From: JAAYAY01 sp964429355
Lineage (GTDB): Bacteria; Planctomycetota; Planctomycetia; Pirellulales; Thermoguttaceae
Reading direction: 5' to 3'
Assembly (NCBI GenBank): GCA_964429355.1
Contig: CAYSCH010000015.1
Location: 1 to 49,688 of the forward strand
Length of the DNA stretch: 49,688 nt
Positions 27,267-35,610 of the stretch are shown piece by piece; position 1 is the stretch's first letter; each line of letters begins with the position of its first letter. The position numbers and the translations under genes were made by a program. The notes under the pieces were generated by a model that worked only from the letters and a program-made list of their open reading frames with translations, was not told the DNA's origin and ran no database searches.

Positions 27267-28082
27267 ATGAGTGCAAGTGAATCGTTTCAGGCCGGCCGGC
27301 TCGACGAGGCAATCGCCGCCGCGATCCAGGAAGTCAAGCAGAATCCGGCCGACGCGAGCCGGCGCGGATTTCTGGCCGAACTCCAGTGTTTCGCCGGCCA
27401 ATTGGAGAAGGCCGACCAACAGCTGGATGTTCTCAGCGACCTGGATCCTCAGTCGGCCCTGGGGCTGGTGGCGTTTCGGCAGTTGATCCGGGCGGAGCAA
27501 GCCCGCACGCAATTCTTCACGGAAGGACGAGTTCCGGAACTGCTGGATCAACCGGGCGAGCGGTTGGGACTGCACCTGGAGGCCTCGATCCGAATCCGAG
27601 AAGGATATGAGAAAGAGGCGGCGGAGTTGCTGTCGCGGGCGGAGGAACTCCGGCCGAGGCCTCAGGTTGTTTCCGGTGGCCAGTCGTTCGACGATTTTCG
27701 CGATCTGGATGATTTGACCTCGTCCTTCATCGAAGTCTACACGAGCAGCGGCAAGTACTACTGGGTTCCCATAGAGAAGATCGAAGAAATGGAGTTTCGC
27801 GCCCCGGAGCGGCCCCGCGATCTTCTCTGGCGGCGAGTCCACATGGTGGTCGCCGGCGGCCCCGATGGGGAAGTATTTGTCCCGGCTCTTTATCCCGGCA
27901 CGCACAGCGCAACCGAGGATCCGCTTCGTCTGGGAAGATCCACCGATTGGCGTCAGGCGGAGGACGGGCCGGTCCGAGGTGTGGGGCAGAGAATGTTTCT
28001 TCTCGGGGAAGAAACGCGGGGGGTTCTGGCAATCAACGATCTGGGCTTCTCCGTACCTTCGCCAATGCACGAAAATGGCTGA
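27267..28082 (+). CDS. tagJ: T6SS accessory protein TagJ (ImpE/SciE family)
   Basis: A 271-residue cytoplasmic protein of the ImpE/TagJ family, which in studied systems binds the N-terminal helix of TssB and modulates sheath disassembly by ClpV. The N-terminal half (about 1-140) is TPR-like helical with an opening AGRLDEAIAAAIQEVKQNPA. The C-terminal half shows the family segments FRDLDDLTSSFIEVYTSSGKY and YYWVPIEKIEEMEF, RPRDLLWRR and VFVPALYPGT. ATG 27267 has GGAG about 8 nt upstream. Its end overlaps the tssE start by 8 nt. Between this gene and the second tssC there are 49 nt with no separate feature. Confidence 0.92.
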   Translation: MSASESFQAGRLDEAIAAAIQEVKQNPADASRRGFLAELQCFAGQLEKADQQLDVLSDLDPQSALGLVAFRQLIRAEQARTQFFTEGRVPELLDQPGERLGLHLEASIRIREGYEKEAAELLSRAEELRPRPQVVSGGQSFDDFRDLDDLTSSFIEVYTSSGKYYWVPIEKIEEMEFRAPERPRDLLWRRVHMVVAGGPDGEVFVPALYPGTHSATEDPLRLGRSTDWRQAEDGPVRGVGQRMFLLGEETRGVLAINDLGFSVPSPMHENG

Positions 28083-28575
28083 GATCTCCTCCAGACAGAC
28101 GCTGCTGCCCTCGGTGCTGGATCGGCTGCTCGATGAAAACCCCGGTACAACCCGGGAGGCGGCCCGATCTCGGACCCAGGTATTGCGGGAATTGAAACAG
28201 AGCGTGCGCCGGGACTTGGAGAATCTCCTCAACACTCGCTGGAGACCTACCGCCTGGCCGGCCGATTTGACGGAACTCGAGCGATCGCTGGTCGGGTATG
28301 GTATCCCCGACATCACGGCGGCTGAACTCGGGTCGCCCGGGGCACGGGAAGAGTTCCGGCGGACCGTCGAAGCCGTGATCCGGCGATTCGAACCGCGATT
28401 CAAGAGTGTGCGAGTCGCAATGCGGGGAAATCCCGAGCCGCTGGATCGAACCTTGAGATTTCGCATCGACGCGGTTCTCTACGCGGAGCCGGCGCCCGAG
28501 CCTGTCTCGTTCGATTCGGCGGTTGAGCCGGTGACCGGCAACATCGAGGTGAAGGGAGCGTCCGATGGGCGATGA
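28075..28575 (+). CDS. tssE: T6SS baseplate protein TssE (gp25-like)
   Basis: A 166-residue TssE, homologous to phage T4 gp25, which sits in the baseplate wedge and nucleates the sheath. It contains LLPSVLDRLLDENP near the N-terminus, VRRDLENLLNTRW, SLVGYGIPDI, RFEPRFKSVRV and LRFRIDAVL in the usual order. The start at 28075 overlaps the tagJ end, and its final 11 nt overlap the tssF start. The frame is open further upstream inside tagJ but that part has no TssE similarity. The last 25 residues are a slightly longer tail than typical. Confidence 0.94.
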   Translation: MAEISSRQTLLPSVLDRLLDENPGTTREAARSRTQVLRELKQSVRRDLENLLNTRWRPTAWPADLTELERSLVGYGIPDITAAELGSPGAREEFRRTVEAVIRRFEPRFKSVRVAMRGNPEPLDRTLRFRIDAVLYAEPAPEPVSFDSAVEPVTGNIEVKGASDGR

Positions 28576-30400
28576 CCTGCTTTCCTATTACAGCCGAGAG
28601 CTCTCCTTCATCCGGCGTCTCGGCGGGGAGTTTGCCGAGACCCACCCGAAGATCGCCGGGCGTCTGCAACTGACAGCCGATTCCGCGGAGGATCCCCATG
28701 TCGAGAGAATCATCGAGGCCTTCGCCTACCTGAACGCGCGGATTCGCTGCAAGCTCGACGACGAGTTTCCGGAGATCACCGCCGCCTTTCTGAACGTGCT
28801 CTATCCGCACTACCAGTCTCCGATCCCGTCGATGGCGATCGCTCGATTCGTGCCGGACCGAGGCCAGGGGGAATTGACGACCGGATATGGGATTCCCAAA
28901 GGCTCGCTGCTCGAGACGGATCCCGTCGACGGGCAACCCTGCCGTTTTCAGACGGCCTATCCGGTCACGTTGTGGCCCATCGAACTGGCGTCGGCCGAAC
29001 TCAACGGTCGCCCTTTCCGCGCACCGGAGACGGTCTTCGCTCCGAGGGCGGAGTCGGTGCTGCGGCTCGCCATGCGGTGCGTCGTTCCCCAGAAGGGCTT
29101 TGCCGACTTGAACATCGGCTCGTTGCGGTTCTTCCTGAAAGGCCAGACGCAACACGTCTACGGAATCTACGAGATGCTATTCAACAACGCGCTCGGCGTG
29201 GCCGTTGCCGGCCAAGACGGCCGGTTGATCGCCGCACGCGGCGGGGACGACTGGCTTGGCCCGGTCGGTTTCGAACGCGAAGAGGGCCTCTTGCCCTACA
29301 CGAGCCGTTCGATGCTCGGCTACCGCTTGCTCACCGAGTTCTTCACGTTTCCTCAGAAGTTCCTGTTCTTCGACCTGTCCTGCTTCGATCGGTCGACACT
29401 GGCGGGGGCGGGCGACAGCCTGGACGTGTTCGTGTACTTCAACCGGACATTGACCGACCTGGAGCGAAACGTCACCGCCGATATGTTCCAGATGGGGTGC
29501 ACTCCGATCGTGAATCTATTCGGGCAACGCGCCGAACCGATCGCCCTGACACACACCGAGACACAGTACCGGGTGATTCCGGACGCTCGCCGCCCACGTT
29601 CCCACGAGATCTACTCGATCGACCGCGTGACGGCGACTTCACCCGACAACAGGAAGATGGAATTTCAGCCGTTCTTTTCCTTCAAACATTCCGGCCGTCA
29701 GGACGAGCGGGCGTTCTGGTATGCCACCCGGACCACGGCTGGACAGGTCGGAGGCGAGCCGGATGAGGGCACGGAGGTCTATCTCTCGCTCGTCGATCTG
29801 GATTTCAAATCGACGGCGGCCGCCAACTGGACACTCCACGTGGAGACCACGTGCCTGAACCGCAACCTGCCGCGCCGGCTTCCGTTCGGCCCCGGACAAA
29901 TCCGCCTTCGCCTGTCGAAGGGGGGACCGTTCTCTGCGATCGAGTGTCTGACCCGCCCGACGGCAACCTGCCGTCCGGCTGACCGCAAGGGGCAGGTGTG
30001 GCGGCTGATTTCCCACCTATCGCTCGGGCATGTTTCGCTGACGGGCGGAGAGAACGGCGCCGATGCGCTGCGGGAGATTCTCAAACTCTACGATTTTGCC
30101 GACTCCTCTGAGACCCGATCCATGATCGAGGGCGTCCTCGACATCTCGGGGCGGCGGATTGTGGGCCGAGTTCCCGGGGATCACCGAGGCGGCGTTTGCC
30201 GGGGGGTTGAAGTTGCGATCCATCTCGACGAAGGAAGGTTCACCGGCACGGGGGCCTATTTGTTCGCCTGTGTGCTCGAACGATTCCTGGGGCTTTACTG
30301 TTCGGTCAATTCGTTTTCCCGATTGATTATCACCACGAATCAGCGTGAAGGAGCCATGCGCAAATGGCGACCGCGGGCGGGGGAGACGGTGCTCCTTTGA
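28565..30400 (+). CDS. tssF: T6SS baseplate protein TssF
   Basis: A 611-residue TssF, the larger wedge protein of the baseplate (two TssF per TssG). The N-terminus is diagnostic: YYSRELSFIRRLGGEFAETH, then DPHVERIIEAFAYLNARI and FPEITAAFLNVLYPHYQSPIP. Further family motifs are NRTLTDLERNV, GCTPIVNLFGQRAEPI and VNSFSRLIITTN near the C-terminus. Length is normal for the family. It overlaps tssE by 11 nt and tssG by 37 nt, so these genes are likely translated as a coupled set. Confidence 0.96.
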   Translation: MGDDLLSYYSRELSFIRRLGGEFAETHPKIAGRLQLTADSAEDPHVERIIEAFAYLNARIRCKLDDEFPEITAAFLNVLYPHYQSPIPSMAIARFVPDRGQGELTTGYGIPKGSLLETDPVDGQPCRFQTAYPVTLWPIELASAELNGRPFRAPETVFAPRAESVLRLAMRCVVPQKGFADLNIGSLRFFLKGQTQHVYGIYEMLFNNALGVAVAGQDGRLIAARGGDDWLGPVGFEREEGLLPYTSRSMLGYRLLTEFFTFPQKFLFFDLSCFDRSTLAGAGDSLDVFVYFNRTLTDLERNVTADMFQMGCTPIVNLFGQRAEPIALTHTETQYRVIPDARRPRSHEIYSIDRVTATSPDNRKMEFQPFFSFKHSGRQDERAFWYATRTTAGQVGGEPDEGTEVYLSLVDLDFKSTAAANWTLHVETTCLNRNLPRRLPFGPGQIRLRLSKGGPFSAIECLTRPTATCRPADRKGQVWRLISHLSLGHVSLTGGENGADALREILKLYDFADSSETRSMIEGVLDISGRRIVGRVPGDHRGGVCRGVEVAIHLDEGRFTGTGAYLFACVLERFLGLYCSVNSFSRLIITTNQREGAMRKWRPRAGETVLL

Positions 30401-31485
30401 AACAGCAGTTGCTGGAGGAAGCCCAAAGGTTCGATTTCTTCCAGGCGGTGCGCCTTTTGGAGCGACTCGCCCGGGAAGAGGCGGATGACGGTGCGGCATG
30501 GGACAAGCCGGTCGGCCACGACCATGATCCGAAGAAGGAAGCGATCCGATTCCGGGCGTATCCGTCGCACAGGTTTCCGGCCGCGGAAGTGCGCGAAATC
30601 AACGAGCACCCCAAGTCCGCGACGGGAGAGCCGATTGGGTCTGCCCGCGAAATGACGGTCGCCTTCATGGGGCTGACCGGTCCCTGCGGTGTCCTGCCGC
30701 CGCACTACACATCGCTCTTGATCGAACGAATACGGGCCAAGGACTACGCCCTTCGAGACTTCTTCGACCTGTTCAATCACCGGACGATTTCCCTGTTCTA
30801 CCGTGCGTGGGAGAAGTATCGGTTTTTTGCGGGCTACGAGCGGGCGGGCATTGCCGGAGATGCGGGGGACGACCTCTTCACCAGCAGCCTGTTCAGCGTG
30901 GTGGGTCTGGGCACCGGCGGGCTTCGAGAGCGGATGGCCTTCGACGACCAAGCTTTCCTGTTCTACGGCGGACACTTCAGCCGTTGTTGTCCGTCGGCCG
31001 TGTCGCTGGAACAGATCGTAGCGGACTATTTCGAATTGCCGGTTGGCGTCAGTCAATTCCTCGGGCGTTGGCTGTACCTGGACCGCGAGGACCAGTCGGC
31101 CATGCCGTCGGGCGAGTTTCCCGGGGGTTTGAACAATCAATTAGGCGCGAACGTCCTGGTCGGAGAGCGGATCTGGGACGTGGAGGGCAAGTTCCGCGTA
31201 CGGATGGGCCCGATGAAGCTCGATCGCTTCCGCGAGTTTATGCCGACCAGCAGGGCGCTGCGGCCGCTCTGCCAGATGATTCGGTCGTATGTGGGACCGC
31301 AATTCGATTTCGATGTCCAACTGGTGCTGGCGGGCGATGAGGTTCCTTGGTGTGTTCTAGGGAGTCAGGGCGCCGACGCGCCCCGACTGGGTTGGAATAT
31401 CTGGATGCGATCCAGGTCGTTTGAGCACAATGTTTCAGACGCCGTTTTCTCGTTGGAGGGAGAATCGTGGATTACCGAGTGTTGA
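30364..31485 (+). CDS. tssG: T6SS baseplate protein TssG
   Basis: A 373-residue TssG, the central wedge protein that holds the TssF pair and contacts TssK. Motifs in order are RFDFFQAVRLLERLA, IRFRAYPSHRFPAAEV, MTVAFMGLTGPCGVLPPHYT, RDFFDLFNHRTISLFYRAW and a Gly-rich VVGLGTGGLRERM. The C-terminal half carries the FRVRMGPMKLDRFREFMP region. The start lies 37 nt inside tssF, and the stop lies 19 nt inside clpV. The first 13 residues (ATAGGGDGAP) look flexible, so a slightly later start cannot be excluded, though none is better placed. Confidence 0.95.
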   Translation: MATAGGGDGAPLKQQLLEEAQRFDFFQAVRLLERLAREEADDGAAWDKPVGHDHDPKKEAIRFRAYPSHRFPAAEVREINEHPKSATGEPIGSAREMTVAFMGLTGPCGVLPPHYTSLLIERIRAKDYALRDFFDLFNHRTISLFYRAWEKYRFFAGYERAGIAGDAGDDLFTSSLFSVVGLGTGGLRERMAFDDQAFLFYGGHFSRCCPSAVSLEQIVADYFELPVGVSQFLGRWLYLDREDQSAMPSGEFPGGLNNQLGANVLVGERIWDVEGKFRVRMGPMKLDRFREFMPTSRALRPLCQMIRSYVGPQFDFDVQLVLAGDEVPWCVLGSQGADAPRLGWNIWMRSRSFEHNVSDAVFSLEGESWITEC

Positions 31486-34196
31486 AGTCCCTGGTGGGGA
31501 AGCTGAATCCGACATGCCGCAACGGTCTTGAGAGCGCCGCGGGGCTCTGTCTCTCCCGCACCAACTACGAAGTCGAAATCGAGCACTGGCTGCTCAAACT
31601 GGCGGAAACGCCGAACACGGATCTTGCGGCGATCCTGCGGTACTTCGAAATCGACAGTTCGCGGTTTACGAGCGGGTTGATACGGGTGATCGATCACTTG
31701 AAGACGGGTAACTCTCGCAGCCCGGCGCTCTCTCCGAATCTGGTAAAACTCGTCCGCGAAGCCTGGATCGTGGCCTCGATCGAATTCGGCGCCCACCAGG
31801 TTCGATCCGGCCATCTGGTCTGTGCCCTGGTCTCCGAAGACGGACTGGCACGAGTGGCGCGCGAGGCGTCGGGCGAATTTGAGAAGATCTCTCCGGAAGC
31901 CATTCGCAAAGACCTGCTGGATATCATCGCCGGCACCGATGAGGCCAAGGCAGCCGCCGCCGCGCCGAGTCCAGCCGGTGAGGCGGGGCGGCCCCCCACA
32001 GCGGGAGCGACGGGAACCAAGACACTCGATCAATTTACGGTCGACCTGACCCTGCGGGCAAAGCAGGGGGAGATCGACCCCGTCTTGGGCCGCGACGCCG
32101 AGATCCGCCAGGTCGTGGACATTCTCACCCGGCGCCGTCAAAACAACCCGATCTTGACAGGCGAGGCGGGTGTCGGCAAGACCGCGGTCGTGGAGGGATT
32201 CGCCCTAAGAATCGCCGCGGGCGACGTGCCGCCGGCCCTCCGGGATGTAGCCATCCGCACACTTGATCTGGGGCTGCTCCAGGCCGGTGCGGGAATCAAA
32301 GGCGAGTTCGAGAACCGGCTCAAATCGGTCATCGATGAAGTGAAGGCATCCTCTCGGCCGATCATTCTGTTCATCGACGAGGCGCACACCATGATCGGCG
32401 CCGGAGGCCAGGCAGGGCAGGGAGACGCGGCCAACCTGCTCAAACCGGCGCTTGCCCGGGGCGAATTGAGGACGATCGCCGCGACAACCTGGGCGGAGTA
32501 CAAGAAATACTTCGAAAAGGACGCAGCCCTGGCACGCCGGTTCCAAGTGGTCAAGGTCGAGGAACCCAGCGAATCGGCGGGCATCGAGATGATGCGGGGC
32601 CTCGTGTCGACCCTGGAACGCCATCACAACATACGAATCCTCGAAGAGGCTGTGACCGACGCCGTCAAGCTCTCCCATCGCTATATCTCGGGGCGGCAAC
32701 TCCCCGACAAGGCAGTCAGCCTGCTCGACACGGCCTCGGCCCGCGTGGCGATCAGCCACTCAGCCACGCCTCCCGCCGTGGAGGACTGCCGGCGGCGGAT
32801 TGAGCAACTGTCGATCAGCCTGGAGATTCTCGAGCGGGAGAGGCTTTCGGGCGCCAACAACCAGGAACGCATCAACGAGCTGACCGAGACACGCGTGGCG
32901 GCGCAGAAGGAACTGGATGGGCTGGAGGCTCGCTGGAAAGAAGAAGCAGAGCTCGTCAGCCGGATCCGCCAGATCCGAGTGCAACTCGAAGGCAAGAAGG
33001 CAGAAGTCGAAGCGGGACCCACTGGTGGCGATGGGGCGAAGCAACCCGGCCCGACGCAGCAGGCCGGTGAGTCGGCAGAGGCAATGGAACTCACCGCTGA
33101 ACGCAGGTCCGAACTCCTCGCGGAGTTTGCCGAGCATTCGTCGCGTCTGGCGAAGCTCCAGGGAGACTCCCCGCTGATGCACGTGTGCGTCGACTCGCAA
33201 GCGATTGCCGAAGTGGTTTCCGGCTGGACGGGGATCCCGGTCGGCCGGATGGTCACCGACGAAATCCGCGCGGTACTGGCCCTCAAGGAGCAGATGGAGA
33301 AACGTGTCGTGGGCCAATCCCATGCCCTCGAGGCGATCGCCCAGCGAATCCGTACGTCGCGGGCGAATCTCACCGACCCCAGGCGGCCGATCGGCGTGTT
33401 CCTGCTGGTGGGCCCCAGCGGCGTGGGCAAGACCGAGACGGCAATCACTCTGGCCGAACTCCTTTATGGAGGGGACCAGAACATGACGGTCATCAACATG
33501 TCGGAGTTCAAGGAAGAGCACAAGGTGTCGCTGCTGATGGGCTCTCCGCCGGGATATGTGGGCTACGGGGAGGGGGGCGTCCTCACTGAGGCGGTGAGGA
33601 GGCGGCCCTACAGCGTGGTGCTGCTGGATGAAATGGAGAAGGCCCATCCCGGTGTGCAGGACATTTTCTACCAGGTATTTGACAAGGGCACGCTTCGCGA
33701 CGGGGAAGGCCGCGATATCGATTTCAAGAATACCGTCATCCTCATGACCTCCAACGCCGCCACGGATTTGATCATGAAGCTCTGTGCCGATCCGGAAACG
33801 CGTCCCGACGCGGAGGCGTTGGCGGCGGCGCTGCATCCGGAACTGGTCAAGACCTTCAAGCCGGCGTTCCTCGGCAGGGTCACGATCCTGCCCTATTATC
33901 CTCTCGGCGATGAGGTCTTGCGACGAATCGTCGAGCTGCAGCTCGACCGCATTGCCCGCCGGATCCGGGAGAGTCACCGCGCCAAGCTCTCTTGTGATCC
34001 GGACCTGGTCGCCGGCATCGCCAGCCGCTGCACCGAAGTGGAGAGCGGCGCACGCAATGTCGACCACATCCTGACCAGGACCCTTTTGCCCGACCTCGCC
34101 TCGGAATTCCTTGCCCGAATGACAGGCGAACAGCCAATCAACGAAGTCCGGGTTCTCATGGGAGAAAACGGACGATTTCGCTATGAGTTTTCATGA
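31467..34196 (+). CDS. clpV: T6SS sheath-disassembly ATPase ClpV (TssH)
   Basis: A 909-residue AAA+ unfoldase that recycles the contracted TssB/TssC sheath. The Clp N-terminal domain (about 1-150) includes LVGKLNPTCRNGLESAAGLC. NBD1 has Walker A GEAGVGKT (232-239) and Walker B FIDEAHT near 303, followed by the coiled middle domain. NBD2 has GPSGVGKT (649-656) and LLDEMEKAHP. NBD1 is followed by a linker with an unusually Gly/Pro-rich stretch near 535-550 (GPTGGDGAKQPGPTQQAGE). Translation starts at GTG 31467, directly after a strong GGAGGGAGA site, within the tssG end. A perfect 9-bp hairpin lies 10 nt after the stop codon. The presence of TagJ and a standard TssB fits active ClpV recycling. 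Confidence 0.97.
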   Translation: MDYRVLKSLVGKLNPTCRNGLESAAGLCLSRTNYEVEIEHWLLKLAETPNTDLAAILRYFEIDSSRFTSGLIRVIDHLKTGNSRSPALSPNLVKLVREAWIVASIEFGAHQVRSGHLVCALVSEDGLARVAREASGEFEKISPEAIRKDLLDIIAGTDEAKAAAAAPSPAGEAGRPPTAGATGTKTLDQFTVDLTLRAKQGEIDPVLGRDAEIRQVVDILTRRRQNNPILTGEAGVGKTAVVEGFALRIAAGDVPPALRDVAIRTLDLGLLQAGAGIKGEFENRLKSVIDEVKASSRPIILFIDEAHTMIGAGGQAGQGDAANLLKPALARGELRTIAATTWAEYKKYFEKDAALARRFQVVKVEEPSESAGIEMMRGLVSTLERHHNIRILEEAVTDAVKLSHRYISGRQLPDKAVSLLDTASARVAISHSATPPAVEDCRRRIEQLSISLEILERERLSGANNQERINELTETRVAAQKELDGLEARWKEEAELVSRIRQIRVQLEGKKAEVEAGPTGGDGAKQPGPTQQAGESAEAMELTAERRSELLAEFAEHSSRLAKLQGDSPLMHVCVDSQAIAEVVSGWTGIPVGRMVTDEIRAVLALKEQMEKRVVGQSHALEAIAQRIRTSRANLTDPRRPIGVFLLVGPSGVGKTETAITLAELLYGGDQNMTVINMSEFKEEHKVSLLMGSPPGYVGYGEGGVLTEAVRRRPYSVVLLDEMEKAHPGVQDIFYQVFDKGTLRDGEGRDIDFKNTVILMTSNAATDLIMKLCADPETRPDAEALAAALHPELVKTFKPAFLGRVTILPYYPLGDEVLRRIVELQLDRIARRIRESHRAKLSCDPDLVAGIASRCTEVESGARNVDHILTRTLLPDLASEFLARMTGEQPINEVRVLMGENGRFRYEFS

Positions 34197-34205
34197 ACCG
34201 CCCAG

Positions 34206-34226
34206 TTGCGGGTGAACCACCCGCAA
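34206..34226 (+). terminator. Perfect 9-bp hairpin after clpV
   Basis: TTGCGGGTG pairs with CACCCGCAA around a 3-nt loop (AAC), 10 nt after the clpV stop codon. There is no following T-run, so it could be a Rho-assisted terminator or a 3-prime mRNA stabilising hairpin that isolates the tssA-to-clpV transcript from hcp. Confidence 0.5.
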
Positions 34227-34824
34227 GGCGGCGTTGTACTCGCCACGGCACCCGATCGTTCAGCCGACAGGACCCAAGTGGAAAGAACCCCCGAAAAGGT
34301 GTCGACCACCTATTTCGGGTGATTGATGCGGAGGGGGGGTGTCGCAAGACTGCCAATCGCCTTCCCTTCGGTTCCGAGAGGCCTTTCAGGTCGAGCGCAC
34401 GTTGTTGCAGGGCCATGGGGCGATCGTGTGTGGTCCGTGGCGGCTGATCCCGTCGATCGGGCATATCTCCTGTGGCTCACTTGCGAAGCGGGTCATCCGA
34501 CAAGGTTTGCGGGTGAACGCTCGGGAAACCATGTTGTCTGGAAGACAGCAACTCGTGATTACGAACTTGTCGGAAAAGTACGCAACCTTTTCAGCGATCG
34601 CACGAGAATCGAAGTAGAAGTGACAAATGTGGCCAATGGAACGCCGAGAAGTTCTATGAACTTGACAAACGGTTTCAAGACTACGACGAAAGCCTCCGAT
34701 GGGCAAGAGTCTTCAGAATCGCAGGTTTTGAAATCGGCTCCAAGAGTACCTACCTCGTTCTTCCAAGCCAGGCGGGTGGAGTCTCGACGGTCCGGCGGCG
34801 AAAATTAACCCATTTTTTTCAGAC

Positions 34825-34830
34825 GGAGGT
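34825..34830 (+). promoter_or_regulatory. Strong Shine-Dalgarno of hcp
   Basis: GGAGGT lies 4 nt before the hcp ATG, the best ribosome site seen in the T6SS cluster. This fits the need for large amounts of the tube protein. Confidence 0.75.
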
Positions 34831-34834
34831 CAAC

Positions 34835-35317
34835 ATGGCCGCTTACATCAAGTTCGATGGGGTCGACGGCGAATGCAAGGACAAGGACCACAAAAGCTGG
34901 AGTGATATCGACTCCTTCCAACAAGGAGTCTCGCAGCCTGGCGGTGGCGCAACCGGCGCGGCCAGGCGACGCGGCGACGTGGTCATGCACGACGTCGTTA
35001 TCGGCAAGCAACTCGACAAATCGTCGCCCAAACTCGCAGAAGCGGTATGCAACGGCAAAGTGTTCCCGAAAGTGGAGATCCACCTGACCGCCTCCTATAC
35101 CGACGAGGGCCGGAAAACCTACCTGGCCTATGAACTGAAGAACGTGCTGGTGAGCAGTTACCAGATTGGTGGAGCCGGTCAGTCCGAGCAAGTGCCGATG
35201 GAAACGGTCTCGTTGAATTTCGAGGAGATCAAGTTCACCTACACCGAGAACGACGCGGCCGGTAAGAAGAAGGGTCACGTGGAGTACACCTGGAAGGTTG
35301 AAGAAGGCGAGAAGTAA
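34835..35317 (+). CDS. hcp: T6SS tube protein Hcp (TssD)
   Basis: A 160-residue Hcp, the hexameric ring protein that stacks into the inner tube and is secreted with the spike. Characteristic pieces are YIKFDGVDGECKDKDHKSW at the N-terminus, the RRRGDVVMHDVVIGKQLDKS segment, and the C-terminal VSLNFEEIKFTYTENDAAG followed by YTWKVEEGEK. There is no signal peptide, as expected. It starts at ATG 34835 after a strong GGAGGT site. Unlike most genes of the cluster it has its own long leader and is followed by tandem hairpins, so it is probably expressed as a separate or dominant mRNA. Hcp can also carry small effectors in its lumen. Confidence 0.97.
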   Translation: MAAYIKFDGVDGECKDKDHKSWSDIDSFQQGVSQPGGGATGAARRRGDVVMHDVVIGKQLDKSSPKLAEAVCNGKVFPKVEIHLTASYTDEGRKTYLAYELKNVLVSSYQIGGAGQSEQVPMETVSLNFEEIKFTYTENDAAGKKKGHVEYTWKVEEGEK

Positions 35318-35321
35318 CGCC

Positions 35322-35426
35322 AGTCGGATCGGCCGACTCGATCGATGCCGAATCGCCAGCCGGTGTCAGGTCCCTTGGACTCGGTATCGGCTGGCGGCCC
35401 GACGGGCCGAACCGGCCAGCGGTTCG
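35322..35426 (+). promoter_or_regulatory. Tandem RNA hairpins between hcp and vgrG
   Basis: Four GC-rich inverted repeats follow the hcp stop codon. The first is AGTCGG/CCGACT at 35322-35338 (5-nt loop). The second is CGCCAGCCG/CGGCTGGCG at 35354-35396, with a nested GTCC/GGAC hairpin inside its loop. The third is CGGCCC/GGGCCG at 35395-35409 (3-nt loop), overlapping the previous stem so that they could be alternatives. The fourth is CGAACCG/CGGTTCG at 35408-35426 (5-nt loop). None has a T-run. They could act as a leaky or Rho-dependent terminator, or as a barrier protecting hcp mRNA, giving high Hcp relative to VgrG. Confidence 0.5.
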
Positions 35427-35610
35427 TTACCCGCCGGGCTGTCGCGGCAGGAGCGAGCCGAACGTGTTGTCGTCGACGCCGCGGCGTGATGGGTGTCGTC
35501 GAGTCGTCAACGAAAGCCTATCCTCAATCGCCGGAGTGCCATCGACCGACGGCGTGAAGATTTTTCAAACCCCCGCCAGCGTCACCCCTCGAAATACCAC
35601 GGAAATTGCC

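Larger units (their letters stand above)
34197..34834. other. Long leader region between clpV and hcp
   Basis: A 638-nt stretch with no confident gene. It holds a terminator-like hairpin near its left end and overlapping short open frames in several phases, none with a good ribosome site or recognisable product. From about 34560 to 34800 the sequence is visibly more A/T-rich than the neighbouring genes. The phase that leads into hcp stays open here without a start codon and reads protein-like (KFYELDKRFQDYDESLRWA), which might be a decayed remnant or chance. The region must contain the promoter that lets hcp be expressed separately from clpV. Confidence 0.45.

Noticed and set aside
27090..28466. 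Minus-strand open frame of 458 codons over tagJ and tssE
   Set aside because: It is a shadow of two firm T6SS genes and has no recognised domain.
34574..34600. FliA-like promoter (AAAAG, 14 nt, AGCGATCG) upstream of hcp
   Set aside because: Only the CGAT core of the -10 element matches, and CGAT is very frequent in this sequence. A genome-wide motif search would be needed.
34323..34808. Open frame of 161 codons between clpV and hcp
   Set aside because: It has no ribosome site, unlike protein composition in its first half, and other frames are equally open. The region is treated as a leader.
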